Source: Calonectria ilicicola
Taxonomy: Eukaryota > Ascomycota > Sordariomycetes > Hypocreales > Nectriaceae
Reading direction: 5' to 3'
Length of the DNA stretch: 64,000 nucleotides
Assembly: GCA_020809705.1 (NCBI GenBank)
Contig: CP085830.1
Span: forward strand, 2,108,001 to 2,172,000
Below the pieces are notes generated by a model that saw only the letters and a program-made list of their open reading frames with translations, made no database searches and had not been told where the DNA came from. Numbering within the stretch: position 1 is the stretch's first letter; each line of letters starts with the position of its first letter. This document shows positions 1-12,800 of the stretch, piece after piece. Made by a program: the position numbers and the translations under genes.

Positions 1-312
1 CGTGTGGACTGGTTCTAGATCCGGCACTCCTAATAGGCCGTTTTGGATTAATGGCTAGTAGTGACTTGGAGAATGAGGCTTCGAAGAGGAGGACTGAATA
101 GATAAAGATGCGAAGTTGGCTCATTTTATGGCATGTATGAATCCTACGGTCATTAATTTGTTATTGTACATATATGGCAACATTGTTCCATAATTGCCAG
201 GTTTATGAGTGACAGACATATGTTTTTGCAATGTGATTTTCCCTCATTTCCCCATGACGTATTCCTTGATGTTCTTCTCACAGATGTTTGGCAGTTCTCA
301 CCCCATCATGAG
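1..312. other. 3' flank, no gene seen
   Basis: Moderately AT-rich sequence downstream of the first gene, which ends at 313 on the minus strand. I see no convincing reading frame on either strand. Confidence 0.6.
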
Positions 313-818
313 TCATGAGCTCTTGCTCTGAGCTTCAGCCTTTGTCTTTTCGTCGTACGCCTTGACTGTAGCCTCAAGACCAGCAATTGTTGCTGCGGTA
401 GCGCATTAGTTAGATTCTCTCACTGGTGACATTTCCACCCGATTAATTTTTAACTCAATCGAGGTAAAAAATAAAAATCCCGTGTGGGAGGGAACCATTG
501 AACATACCGTCTCGTTCAGCGCGAACCTCGTCTGTTTCACCCTTCACCCACAGCCAATAGGTAATCTGGTAGGTAAACACCGCAATGAGCAATGTCTTGG
601 CAATGGGCCGAGTGAATTGTTTATAGAATTGGGACTGCATTGCCGCTTTATTGTAAGCATTGGCCCACTGCTCACGGGAGGAAGAGGAGGAGGGAGAGAC
701 GTACGGCCGGATTGGGCGCCTTCTTGGTCGAATACGTTCGCCTGGCGAGCGAGACGGTCAAGTTTTGCGCTACGGAAGCGGAGCGCAACCGCGCAAGAGC
801 CATGATGGCCGCCGTCAT
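313..818 (-). CDS. small mitochondrial-type single-pass membrane protein, function unknown
   Basis: Proposed exons 818-705, 667-508 and 392-313 give 117 residues. The N-terminus (residues 1-35) is rich in Ala, Arg and Ser with no acidic residues and contains RRTYSTKK, which resembles a mitochondrial presequence with a cleavage site. One hydrophobic segment follows at about residues 62-80 (AKTLLIAVFTYQITYWLW), then a charged C-terminal helix (about 83-117) that could form a coiled coil. The second intron (393-507) has good ends and joins GAC-G to CA-ACA in frame. The first intron is less certain: the in-frame choice GTACGT..GAGCAG is only 37 bases long. I do not recognise the family. A small inner-membrane assembly or complex subunit is a reasonable guess, but it is inference. 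It is divergent from the Ysy6 gene. Confidence 0.7.
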
Positions 819-1395
819 GTTTTTTTTCGTTGCGCGCAAAATGCGATTTCGCTACACGATCCCGAATTCGCTCTGTTTGCGCACACACAACATGCGGCAA
901 GGATACTTACTTAGTTACCGACGCTGGGGAAACAAAAAGATCTGTCATGCGGCGATAAGCTCCCTTATCGGCCAGCCACAAAGCAGGGTAAGTTAGCGCT
1001 CTCTGGCTGGCAAGGCTGCGGTCCTGCTGTGGCGGTGCGGGACCCCTCGTTTGCGGGGACGGGAGAGTCGAGCGCCCTGTCAGGGGCAGGCGCACTCGCA
1101 CAGGCGGCGTGTGAGTGGTGGGTTTTCCAGGGGCCCCACGGCGCCTCCCTTCTAAACACATGTCCCTAAACGACCTAAGCACACGGCTGAAATCTGTCCC
1201 CTTGACGATCATCCGGTTTATTGTGGCGACGTATTCCCAATCCATCCATCTTGACACTTTACACTCCAGCATTCGGCAAATCAATTCATATTTCTTCTTT
1301 TCTTAAAAAAACCTCACACACACGGTTTCACCCACTCTCTTTCATTCACTCTATACCGTTTTATTTTACTTTATTTTTTTTATTACTCCATCATC
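819..1395. promoter_or_regulatory. divergent promoter region
   Basis: Shared upstream region between the minus-strand mitochondrial-type gene and the plus-strand Ysy6 gene. A pyrimidine-rich tract with CACACACA and many T runs (about 1300-1395) leads directly into the Ysy6 ATG, as is common for fungal 5' leaders. I identify no specific factor site. Confidence 0.4.
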
Positions 1396-1836
1396 ATGGT
1401 AAGTCAACAAGAGCGACCGGCGCAAGGGGTGCTTGCCAGCTTGTTTCGCGCGTCCTGTTACATGGCACATCCCTACGACGAAGGAGCTACACACACATGA
1501 GGGACCAATTCATGCTAACTAATATCGACCTGACAGGCGCAAACTCCCGAGCAGCGACGTCGCAACGCAAAGTTCGCCAAGGACAACGAGACCCGCATGG
1601 GCAAGTCTGAGGACCAGCTCAAGAAGCGCGTCAAGGAGACGCCCAAGACATCTGTCTCCGTCTTCTGGCTTGGTAAGTCGAACCCTCCTCAACTTGTCTT
1701 GCAAAAAACAAAACCTCCCCAAAATAATATAGTCTTTCACGGGATCTAACGCGTTTGTGTGCATACAGTTCTTCTCGGCTTCGTCGTCTTTGGCGGTCTC
1801 GTCTTCGAGGTCATCGCTCGTTTCTTCAGCAGCTAA
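1396..1836 (+). CDS. YSY6: Ysy6/RAMP4 (SERP) family ER stress-associated tail-anchored protein
   Basis: Exons 1396-1398, 1537-1672 and 1769-1836 give 68 residues. The first coding exon is the ATG alone, followed at once by GTAAGT; the intron carries a GCTAACT branch site at 1514-1520 and ends ACAG at 1536. The protein starts MAQTPEQRRRNAKFAKDNE, the characteristic RAMP4/Ysy6 N-terminus. A basic stretch and a single C-terminal hydrophobic segment follow (about residues 45-64, VFWLVLLGFVVFGGLVFEVI), so it is tail-anchored in the ER. Family members bind the Sec61 translocon and help stabilise membrane proteins under stress. Length and domain order are normal for the family. A start elsewhere is unlikely, because the conserved N-terminus begins exactly at the exon 2 acceptor. 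Confidence 0.93.
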
Positions 1837-2250
1837 GCGCATTCACTGCAACCTTTACACACCCCGACGCACCCCATTCCTCCCTCGGGAGTGTCCGATT
1901 CTTAAACCGATGGACCAGAACCGAGATTTTGTTACCCATTGAGAATGTGGGAAGTGTCGCTGTTGCGTAATGGCCGGCGGCAGGAGGATGGAGGGCGCAT
2001 ATTGTGCTTCAGCGTTGACAGGACCTTTTCGAGATATCATGGATTTGTGGGATACTGGCGCAACAAAACGGTATGATTCTAATGGGTCACTTTTCTTCTT
2101 CTTCTTTTTGTAAAGATACAAAAGACAAAAAACCAAACCAAGGGCTTTCTGTTGTGTTTTGTCTACCTGACGCCGTGCCACTGATTGTGAATGAAATAAC
2201 ATGTCCAGCAAAACCTCGTTCGCCCAAAATGCGCCGTTGTCTCATTATTC
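1837..2250. other. convergent 3' intergenic region
   Basis: Lies between the 3' ends of Ysy6 (plus) and the SMAP-domain gene (minus). It contains a TTCTTCTTC-type pyrimidine run at about 2090-2110 and no supported gene. Confidence 0.5.
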
Positions 2251-3539
2251 CTATGCACCCAATCCACGGCGCTTGCTGCCACCCTCATTCTTGGCCTTCA
2301 TTCCAGCCTCAAATTGTCGCTGAATATCTGCTTCGGCCTTGATCGAATCGGATTTGCCTTTGGAAACGACACTGGCAGCAGCACCAGCGCCGCCTTTCTT
2401 GCCTCCGAGGAGACGAAGGAATTTAGCTTGACGAGCAGATCCCCCACCAAGATCGCCAACTTGCCATTGTTCAGCCTGAGCGACACCAGAGTCTGCTTCC
2501 TTCTCCTCAGCTGCAGGCGCCTCGGTAGCATCGCCAGTGCGCTTCCGCTTCTTATCCTTCTTCTTCTTCTTATCAGAAGACTCGTCCTCCGATTCTACCT
2601 TGTCCTTGTTTTCGTCTTCTTCCTCACCGTCTTCTTTCTCGGCCTTGACCTTCTTGGACTTTTTCTCCTTCTTGGGTTTGGAGCTGGCGTCGTCCTCGAC
2701 GGCAACATCGTCGCTCTTCTTTGACTTTTTGGACTTCTTTGCCTCGATCTTGGGACGAGAGTTGGAGTGGGATGCGTTGCTTTTCTCGGAAGCGGCATTG
2801 CTCAATCGGCGCTGCTTGAGTAGGATCTCGTCGGCGGGGACCTCTGCGGGAACTTCTTCCATAGTGGGCTTTGTCACTTGGGCGTCTTCATCGCTTCCAG
2901 AGTCGCTGGAAGATCCACTATCGGAAGTGGCATCATCGGAGGCATTGGAAGAAGAATCGTCGTCGTCATCCTCGTTCTTGTCAGTAGCAATTTGCTTCTG
3001 GTGGCATTCACGTTAGCAATTGTTGTCGTTCACAACATACCCTATTCATGATCCGCGCACACACCTCTTGGTCGACCAACTGCTGGTATTGAGCGGCAGC
3101 CTTTTTGGCTTCGGCAAGAAGCTTGTGGGCCTTTTCCTCCAGTGATTTGGATCGCGCCAGGAATCGCTCCTTGCGCTTCGCAATTTTGCGGGGCGTGTTG
3201 GCGGCTGCTTGCTTCTCTGCCTTGCTCTTCTTCTTGATCTTCATGGTAGATTTTCGCTCATCGCTCCGCTTGCTGATGGACTTTGCATTGGCGCTGCGGG
3301 CTCGCTTGGCCTCAGACTTGGCCAGGCGCTTCTTCTTGCGGTCCTCGACTTGAGACTCCTTGTGGGTACGCTTCTTGCTCGGGGTTGCATCTGAATTTGC
3401 CCAGGAGGCGGGCAGTAAACGTTAGGATTGGATGCATGCAAGCAGGAAAGGAATTGGTGACCGGGGAGATCGCCTCACCTTTCTGTGTTTTCAGCTGGTC
3501 AGGGTTCTTGGAGCTGCTGGGGGGCGTGGTCGGGGACAT
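2251..3539 (-). CDS. basic/acidic nuclear protein with C-terminal SMAP (small acidic protein-like) domain
   Basis: Exons 3539-3479, 3390-3065 and 2997-2251 give 377 residues; both junctions keep the frame (Q-K-G/D-A-T-P and V-D-Q-E/K-Q-I-A). The first two thirds alternate Lys/Arg-rich blocks (KKKRLAKSEAKRARS, KIKKKSKAEKQ) with Asp/Glu/Ser runs, typical of nucleolar or nuclear chaperone-like proteins. A coiled-coil-like segment (about residues 80-125) precedes the acidic region. The C-terminus holds the short conserved KFLRLLGGKK motif followed by FEAGMKAKNEGG, which I recognise as the SMAP-like domain of fungal and animal nuclear proteins. Its biochemical role is not established, and involvement in rRNA processing is only an inference from composition. 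It is convergent with Ysy6. Confidence 0.85.
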
Positions 3540-6027
3540 GGCGCACGGGAAAACAAGGCAGTCTGCCTTGAAGATGCAGACGATAAGGTATGAAGAGGGC
3601 GAAGCTAGGGAGTAGTTTGGGGGTGGGAGTGTGTGGAGGGGGGTGTGATGTTTGGTGTTAATGGTGAAGCATAACACGATGCGCCTGTATTCAATTGCCA
3701 GAAGCAATCACCAGTGATGGCCCGTCCTACTTTTTTTTCTGCCGGGCGGTGGTGGTGCATTAGCGGGGAAGGAAGGTTGGTGCGCAGGGATCGCGGCTAC
3801 TGCAATGGGAGTGGAGCCGGACGTTTGGAGAAACGCTGCTAGAAGCTGCGATGAGAATTCTTTTGCCTATTTAGGCAGTCATAGGGCTTCTCCATCTTCA
3901 GCTAAGGCATTTTCGACGGATATGCGTTTCTTTTGTTTGGATGAGGCTTTGGGCGCCAGAATGAGAAAGCTGCACTGTGGCTTGTGTCTTGGAGGGGGGA
4001 TGCCTGCCGGCAGAAGAAGTGTTGATTGTCGTTGGTGTCCAATATGCAATTATGTCATTTTCCTGTCATAGAACCGAAGTGATGTTGAGCTAGCAGCTCT
4101 CAGAGTCCTTACACAAAAAGACACGCGTAGTGATGAGTCTGCATGAGGAGGTCCGCCGTGGAACCTTTACTGGCACTGCCGCCACAAGGCACCGATATAA
4201 ACTGTGTGCGTATTGGTCCGTAATTTGGCTGCCGAGAAGGGTATCTCGTGTATCTTGTGTATCGTGTCCGTCCCGTTGCATCACGCTTGGAGTTGGACGG
4301 CGCTACGCCGGGATTCAATTTGCGCCAACTGGTCATGTACCTGGCGCCATCGCTACCTGTGTACGGGGGCTAGAGGGACGAGGGTTGGGCTTGTAGAGAC
4401 TGTGCATTTGCTAAGCCTTTGCAGAGCAACCATTGTCTCCGTTTTGAAACCGTCTGATTTGGTCATCTCAGCCTCTGGTCTGAGAGATGTACGTAATGTT
4501 GCATTTCTCTTGGTGGTGTTTCGAGTATTGTGTTCAGCTAATGCCGACTCCAGTAGGGCGGCCCAGTAAGGCGGGTGGGCTCGAGTTAATTCTGCCTTGT
4601 GGGCGGGGACCCGGACACAAGCGCCCCATACGCGGTTACGGGGGCAGGGAGATGGGGCATTCACCAATAACTAACACGGGCAGACGTTAATTATCCCTCA
4701 ATGCGTCCTGTTTATCTCGTGCAAAGAGCCTAATCAACAGGTGCTGGCATGGTGGCACCGAGATGGGGATCGTGAACAAGAGCACATATTTGTGAGGACC
4801 ATTGATTGCCGATCATGGCGTATCCGTTGAATTGGATACGTCACACGACCACTTGTAGATATTAGTCAGTCAATACCGAGATTCCCGTCTCTATTCTTTC
4901 TTTGGCTTAGGTTGAAGCCTAGAGACAACTGTCCACCGCCTCCATCCATGACCCTGCTCGGTGCCCAGCCTGGGAGACGGACTCGCCCGCCGTCGTTGCT
5001 GATTCGTTCGCGACGGACGAGTGCGGAATGCTAAAATGCGAATGAGTATCAGCCGCAGGCACCCACTACATAGACCCCTATCGATGTCTCATAATTTCTC
5101 ATTATGACAGGCGTGGGCTGTGTCAGGTTAGTATCCATCTCGTGAGAATCTTTGATACACAAGCGGCCAGGCCGTTGATGCACATGCACGGAGACATTTA
5201 AGGAACGAGACAACAGCGTCACCAAACGCCCAGGCATGGGTCCAGCTGGCCTCGAGTAATGGGGGCATTTGCATTTGGCTTCAGATGTCTAAGTTGGCAT
5301 CCAACCATCTCAAGGTTCCACTTACAGAGCCAGACGCGCCCCTCCCCACTGTTCTGGCACAATGATCGACAGGCTGAGAGTCTTGGCAAAGCATCACGTA
5401 TACCAGCAAGTTATCGCTCTTCCCTGATGCATTGCACATGAGACGTTTATTCCTATTCTGGCTTTACCTGTGTACTCATTGTTTGTAAGGCAATCCTTTC
5501 CTCCCAGCCCCCCCTTGCACTCGTAGTCGCCCCAAAAAAGATCCCTCAAAACGCCTCTTCTCTTCTGACAGGAAATAAAACAAGAGAGTAGAGAAAGTAG
5601 GCTCGTCTATAACCATACAAAAGAACCCCCAAGCCCAAAAGCCAACCTAGAAATGCTCTAAGAGTAGAGACAAGAAAAAAAAGAAGCAAATCCCTAGTGT
5701 CTGGCGTGTACCATTCCAATAGTGGTTGGCTGCCACAAAGAAGCGAAGAAGAGATTTTTCCCAATCATAAAAAAATGTTAAAACAAGAATAATGCAAACA
5801 TCGTAAGCGAGCGGGGGTATCGCGGAGCGGTCATGACCCGGAAATACAAAAGAATCGCAAATCATCATAAGACATCATAACCAAAATACACCTGGCCTGC
5901 CGCATTCCAATGGAGACTGGCTTTTCAGCCGTTAGCAAAAACACTGTTTAGCATGCTTTCGCGGTCCATCCCCAAAAAGGGTGTGCTTATTTTTTTCTTC
6001 TTGACTCACCCATTCGTGTGCTGCGGC
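3540..6027. other. 2.5-kb intergenic region, no gene supported
   Basis: Reading frames here are short, have unlikely composition and share no recognisable motif. Both strands were read for exon pairs around GTAAGT/GTATGT and CTAAC..AG, and none gave a continuous protein. It probably holds the promoter of the SMAP gene at its left end and 3' sequence of the bZIP-like gene at its right end. Confidence 0.5.
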
Positions 6028-6735
6028 TCATCGGCCTTGTCCGGTCGTAGGGTCGTAAAGGTAGGAATCGTCGTAATATACTTCGTCACCGCCACTGCTG
6101 CCGCCATAGCTTGCCGGCTGCGTCCATTGCATCCCATACGAGGCCGTATACGGCACCGAAGCAAATGCCTCATCGCCGACATAGGTCCCTCGGCCGCTGC
6201 TCTGTCGGCTTGCCGCCTCCTGACCTCGTGTTACAAAGTGCCCGAAGCTGACGCTGCCCCACGGTAGGCCCGAAACCTCCTCGTTTGTAAAGTCACTAGG
6301 TGATGGGATCCTGTAGCTGTTGCCGGCGTATTCTTGGTTTCGAGAATCTCGCTCTGCCCGCTCTTTGTTTTCTCGGGCCTTTTCACCTAGACTTTTGTGT
6401 CAGCAACAAACCAGTCTTCCAAAAGGGGTAGGTGGAAAGCCTACGGAACTTGCGCTGCGCGATGCGGTTTTGAATGCGCCTTCGTTCCTCGGGATCTGTC
6501 ACGTCGCTCCAGTCAAGATCCTTTGGGCTTGACTTGGACTTTTTGGACGACGACGAAGAAGAGCTGTGCTTGCGCGGGCTGCTGGAGCTATGTCTTGACC
6601 CGCTGGATGACATTTTGGTGGTGGATTCTGGGGTTTCTGGGAGCTCAGGAGAGGCAGATCGCTTTCTTTTGTGCCTTTGGCGGTTGGGGCTAAGTTTTGT
6701 GGGAAGTGATTGTGTGCGGCGTGGTGTAAGTCCAC

Positions 6736-6766
<31 letters not shown>

Positions 6767-6877
6767 ACGTTGCCGTGGGGAGTTGTTTAGTTGCTGATCT
6801 GGAACTTCTGGTGAAGCACTTTGTATGCGTATGGCTGGCGGAGATAAACCGTTAGATGACAGTTCAAAAGATGACAT
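6028..6877 (-). CDS. bZIP-like transcription factor with basic region but no evident leucine zipper
   Basis: Exons 6877-6445 and 6386-6028 give 263 residues. The N-terminal half is low-complexity: a poly-Thr run of about 10 residues encoded by an ACA repeat (6736-6768), then Ser-rich and Lys-rich stretches. The basic region is clear, with ERRRIQNRIAQRKFRE at about residues 131-146, matching the fungal bZIP signature N-x(2)-A-Q-x(2)-F/R. The intron splits the codon for the Arg after KF; its removal joins RKF-R-EKARENK. After the basic region, where leucines every seven residues are expected, there are only charged residues and then NSYRIPSP. The C-terminal 110 residues are rich in Gly, Ser and Tyr (DEVYYDDSYLYDP). 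It is probably a nuclear DNA-binding protein of a fungus-specific subgroup; how it would dimerise is unclear. Confidence 0.85.
6740..6766. repeat. GTT/ACA trinucleotide microsatellite inside bZIP-like gene
   Basis: A pure GTT run on the plus strand reads as ACA on the minus strand and encodes the poly-Thr tract of the bZIP-like protein. Such tracts often vary in length between strains. Confidence 0.85.
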
Positions 6878-9800
6878 CTACTATCGATTGATAATTTTTA
6901 GAACACCCAAGTGGATGTTGGGTGTGGTGAAGTGTAATTGAGGGGAGTCGTTGAGAATTTCGGTGGGGGGAAACGAAGTCTTATATGCAAAGCAGTGTAG
7001 GCTCAATGTGCTATGTGGGAGTGCTAAGAGAGAGTGAATCAAGATTGAGGCTGGTGAAGTAAATGGCAAGGCGAGAAGTTTAGGAAACGGCCGAGACGCA
7101 TCAGAAAACGTGCTGCTGATGCTCTAAACTCGGAATGGGAGGGTTGCCTTACGATTCGTGCCCGTTGACGACGACGAAGACACCCAAGGGGGGTTGATAT
7201 GGCGAAGCTGTGCATATACATGTACGTACCAGACGGGGTTCGCCCCGTGCCATTCGGATTCCTCCAAAGGTGGATAGCCATGCGGCAGTGGATCTGCAGA
7301 GCCCGTGTGTGAGTCGGCCGGCGGCCGGGGGGAGGCGGTTCTAAAACGGGGCCCCTGGGTCAGGATGCAGCTGGTAGGGCAGACTGAGCAAGTCTGGAGA
7401 TTACAATGTGTGACACTGAGAACCGAGGCTGGGGAAGAGAAATTGAAGGCGAGAATAAGAGCGTATGCGAAGGAGATGGACCCAAGGGTGATGTATGGGG
7501 TGGTTTAATATGGCTACGCCCCTCTCTCGATACTCCCCCGCGGGTGGTCTCCCCGACCAGTCTATATGCCTGGTTGAAGAGGGCCTAACATGCTCTTCAG
7601 CCCTGGGCGCAAGGCTAGAGAGCAGGAAGGGGGGTGTGGTCAGTTCGGCGGTGTCGTCTGCCCCTAGGACCATAAATGTTTGAGGGGATAGGTGGAAACA
7701 TTGCTGGTAGGGCAATGCTCCTCAATGGGGCTACGAACGGGCCCTACCGGGCGTCGTTTAGTTTAGTCTCAAGGTTGGGACATGGGCACGGCACAAGCGA
7801 TTAGACTACCACCTCCGCCCCCCTCCCGGCACGATGAACGGGAATGGGGAATTTGGAGGTTGAGAATTGGAGGTTGAGCACAGAGTGCAACGAAAGGGGG
7901 TGGGAGGACGAGGAGCTGGCTAGCTCATGGGGTTTTGGAATGGGGGTGTGAGTTGTAAGAGATTGAGAGTAGAGTTGAAGAAGTGGGGGGTGAGCCTTAG
8001 CTTAGTAGCAAGCCCTTGGCTGAAATGCCATGCGGTACATTGCTTTTTTTTTTATTCCTTGACTTGTCTGCCCGCGATCCGCAGATTGATAGCTGGGATG
8101 TGGGTTGTTTCCGGGAAGGCCTTCCCTTCCTTCAAACGTGTCAAGCTAAACAAGGGCGCGGGCCTGTCAAGATTCACGTTTGGCTGTAGCCATGATTGTT
8201 AATATGAGCAAGTGTGAGACATCGTTACATCGCGGGGTCAAGCGGCTGAAGGGCCAAACGGGTTGCCATCATCTTATCCCGGGTGTTAAGGTGGTCTGGA
8301 GACGTGGTACGAAAGAAAGCAGTCGAGTCATCTGCCGCCTGGAATAGGGTCGCAGAGGGAAAGGGAGAAAAGAGTCATTCATTGACTTATCCGAGAAAAT
8401 ACGAAACGCGTGGGAAATACGTGTGTGCCCACGTCAAGAGTCAACGTCACAGTCAAGGTGTATTCCTAAGCCAGAGGGCTGAAGAGGTGTGGAGGGGTGC
8501 AGCCTTGACTTGATTAGTTAACCATTGGTGGTCTCTGTGTACGTCAACTCTAACGGTGACTGCGGCGACGACGACGACAACTACGACAACAATGGCGATC
8601 ATGAGACATGCACGAGTTTGTAGGCTAAACCAAGGAGTCACCATGACGAGAAAAAAAAAAGTTCCTCAAATGGTGAGAACGCCCAAGAAGAAGGTGGGAA
8701 GCATGAGTTACGAAGGGCGTGCAAGAAAGGGTCTGGTCAAGTACTGTTTGCACGCGTCGCCTCAGGTCCAACGACAGATTCCCGAAAGTGGTGACGCTAG
8801 GATCGTGAGAATGGAACTTTTCTATTTCATTAAGCAGGGAAAGCCACTGACCCGTCGGCGGGACAGGAGTCGAGCCAAGCTACCCGATGTCGAAGACGCA
8901 GTGCCGCGGGCTAGCAACGGGTGGGATTGCCCCGAAACCGAGTTATACGATGTGAAAAACCGCGCCAGAGCGACGCCAGTGAGGCCTGGCGGCATTTTTT
9001 TTTGCTCTACTTTGGCTGGGTGGGCGGAGCACGGAACAGGGCATTTTTGACTTTAATTCGCTTCTGCGGTCTTGTTTCTTTTTATTCCCTTAATTAGTTC
9101 GCTCTCGGCATCTGGTTACATCACACTTCATTTCATTGTCACAGAGTTCAAGGGGTGTGCGCCTAACCGCGTCTATCCCTCCCTCTCAACCGCTCCTCTC
9201 TAATTTATTCTTCCGAGGGCTCACATGTCCACATGCTCCTGCCTCGTTTTATTCGCGGTATGCTGTATCCTCATAAAATGAACCCGGGCGCCACTTGCCT
9301 TGGAGTGGTGTCATGGTCTTAGTTGGAGACTAAACGGGGCTCTCGTCAAAATGGCAGACTCCTTGTACCATGCTCCCATCCCTCGGACGACACTCGAGCC
9401 CTCCCCGGGAGTTGAGGTCCCCAGTTGAGGTCCCCCCGGCGCTGGGGTCCGGATCGCTCATGCCGGGCTGAAGGGTGGGCTTGCTTCAGCATTGGATGGA
9501 ATCCAGGCACTCGGTTGGCTTGCGAGTGCTTCTCTGCTGTGCGGTGAGATCACACCCGGCTAGGCTGCTGCCGCCAGTACCTGGCTGCTGTCGGTGCCTA
9601 TTCTGGGACGTGGGATGGGCTGGAACCGCAGCCGTTCTGCATTGCGTTGTGACGCTGTGGTTTGAGCTGGTCCAATGTCGTGCAAGCAACCTCCACACTT
9701 CGGCGAGCTAAAGGCGGTTTAGCCAATGTTGGGCGAGACGAGTCGTCTTGCTTCCAAACCAACAGCCTCGCCAATGGCTTTCTGTTTTAAAACTAGACGA

Positions 9801-12800
9801 CGACGGAGCAAGATGCCCCATGCACACGCCATCCTTGCAGACGAGACGCGCGGGGCCAAGGCAGAAAAGCAACTGCAGTCCCGCCTGGTAGGCTTCTGGA
9901 ACACGACGACGCGAAGCTGTCTTGGACTAGCGAAGCGTCGTTTTGGCGCGTGCACCAGGTGGGCTTCTTGCTTCGCGCGTTTTTTTCACCTTGTGGCACA
10001 CCGTACGGCGTGTGGCCGGGATCTTGGTGGCCCGAGAAACATCGGGGGCAACAAGCAGATGTGTGTAATTGTTCGCGTGTGGAGGGTGAGTGTGTGGCTA
10101 ATTGGACGCAAGCGTGTGGCGGCAAATCGCGTTGGACGCATTGCTTCTGCTAGTTTTTGAGTTACCGGTTGCTCTTTTGAATGTTACGTAGCAGGACTAT
10201 TTTGTTGGATCTTGTTCAGATGTAACCTCTCTGATGTCCGTCATCTTTTTCGTCCCGTCATCGCTGAATTCCGACAGTTCGTGCCGAAAGAGGCAAAATC
10301 ACGGAGGAGCTTGGGCGCCATTGCTAAGCGAAACCCACTCCGTCCGCCTATCATCAGCCCTACACATATAGGGATCAGCAGGAGGAGAAGATGTGCATCC
10401 GGCAGCTCCCCCCCTCTTAGCGTGTGAGCATGGCGGGAATATGAAGTGTGTGCTGGAGTGGTTATGCAATTCTAGCAATGTCAGCAACGCGCTGCACACG
10501 ATTTAACGGCAGATGCGAGCTCCTCTCCATAACGTAGCACATGGAAAAAAGAGGGGACATGCTCATTCATTCTGCGTTGGTACATGGGTCCACGGAAATG
10601 ACACAGGGATAGCACACGGGCCGGGGCACAAACAGGGCCAAGTCTTGCCCCGTAGGGATATTCAGAAAAATAAGGTTAACGAGACCATCTTTCTTTAGAC
10701 TGCACCGCATTGGAGAGCCAACACATGGCAACACCCACACCAAGAACTCCACGCTTTACACACACCCGCACATACTGCTCCCAGGCTTGCACCCGCCTGC
10801 TAGTTTCGCCAAGGGCGCGCCACCTCACCTCTCGACAGAGCAAGGGCTGCCATTCCCTGCGCATTGGGCAACATACCGCCCGCTTGGACTCGGTACAGGA
10901 TGCAGGGCTGGACAGACCACAAGCAGATCCGGCACCAGCGGCCATTGGCGGGTGGTGTTGTTGCCCAGTGGGTGGATCTCCTATTCGAATGGGTTTCCTA
11001 GCCTAGGATGGTGGTGACCCGTGCTATTCGTTGGTTATGATCGCCTTGAACTATGGCACGGGCTGTGCATCGGTTGTGCATCTCACTTGTGCAGAGCGAG
11101 AGCAAGTCTCTAAAAGTTGACTGATCGTGTGATCTCAATCACAAACCGCCATCACTATAGTACACCCACACCCTCTGGCATTTACTGCCCATCTGACCGA
11201 CCTCATTCACACAATGGGAACTAGACGGGAAAATGATGCCAAATATAGTTCCTGAGGAGTTTGGCGTGCGGCATACCACCCTCCTCCCCAACCGATTGTC
11301 TCTCCCATGCCTCCTCCAATTCTTGATGTGGTAATTCGTACGTTGAATTTTGCTAACCGTGCGTGCTTCTGTTGTCTCATCCGGCCGCATCCCCTTTGGT
11401 TTTCTTAATCAAAAGCGATCGTCAGTGGAGGAGCCAGAATCGGCAATAACTCAGTCTATCCAAACCCAACCCTTGCAGCCTCTTGGTGTACATGGCGCGC
11501 CGGTGCTTTGGAGTCGCTAAAAATATACACGAGCTAAGGCATGTAAGTTGGCCAGTTGCATTCCCAGACAGCCCCCCAAGCTCTTCCCCTCTCGATTTGC
11601 CCTCGGCCGACGTGCATGGAGCTCATTGACTTGCGGGAGTATGTCTCCTCTCTTTTGATGAGGCGAAGGAAGGATTCTGGTGGCGGGAGGGGAACGTGCT
11701 TCCGGCGCTTGCCATCAGCCGGACAGGGTTCTTTGAGACCCATCTTGGGATGGGACTGCGGGTTGGCAAGGCGTTTTTTCCGGCAGCCGCATCTTGTTTC
11801 TGCGCATGAAGGGCTACTACATGTCTGTCTGCCTGACCGACATGCGAGGGGATGAGCTTGCATCGGATTGATAGCATATCGCGCCAAGGGGAACAAATCC
11901 GACACAACACCCACAACCACCACAGCGGAGGCGAGCGCGTTATGTCACGACGTTATGGCCATGACAACACGTCAATTAATGCTGTAGCTTCACCAGGGAT
12001 GGCTGTTACCTTTCATGGCGCCAGGGACTACCACACCTACCTGTCCCAGACGTACGGCTGAGATGGCTGTTTCTATTTCTGAACACTTTTAACCATACGG
12101 GAAACGCCCACGGCGTGACGGCCACGCGGGGGTGTGGATTTGATCCAGACATGTGTCAGTTGCTTATTTCCTCCTGCACGCCGCCCTTATCACCGGTCCG
12201 TAAGTGCTTGGTCGGCGATGTGTTTGTGGGGAGGCGGACTGACCCATGAGACGCCTCGGTTAGCTCGTGTGGGAAGAAAGAAGAGGGGAAAAGAAGAAGA
12301 AAAAAAAAAAAAAAAAGAAGCGGAGAGCGAAAAAAAAAGTTGCCGATAAACATTTTCGGATATTGAGGATGAGATAGGTAACAGTCATACCAGCGCCGGC
12401 CAGAATGGCCCAAGTTGTCAGATGTTACGGGGCTTGGTCGGTCGACGTTCAACTATAGCTATGGAAAACCACACCAGGCAAGTTTGTTTGGCCAAGACTT
12501 CCTTGTATCTTTCCTCGGAGATGTCAAATTCAACCCTGTACGAAAATAGCCGCACCCCTGGCAATGCAGGCAATTAATTGACTGCCAAGGAGACTGATCA
12601 GCCCTAAGACGGAAATTCGGCGTGATGCTTGGCTTATTCGTCAATGATGGATTCATCACAGCACGACCGCGGCTGAGATTCTCAATCGACGTGGGGTTTA
12701 TGGAGGGTGGGAGAGGGAGGGAGGGCCAGAGAGAGTGCTGACCAGAAGAGGGGTGTGCTGTGCTGTGCAAGGTCGTACATGATGCATGGTCAGGGGCTCT

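Noticed and set aside
8556..9050. 164-codon open frame on the plus strand
   Set aside because: It starts at a GTG within a simple ACG repeat, has no motif and shows no coding-like composition.
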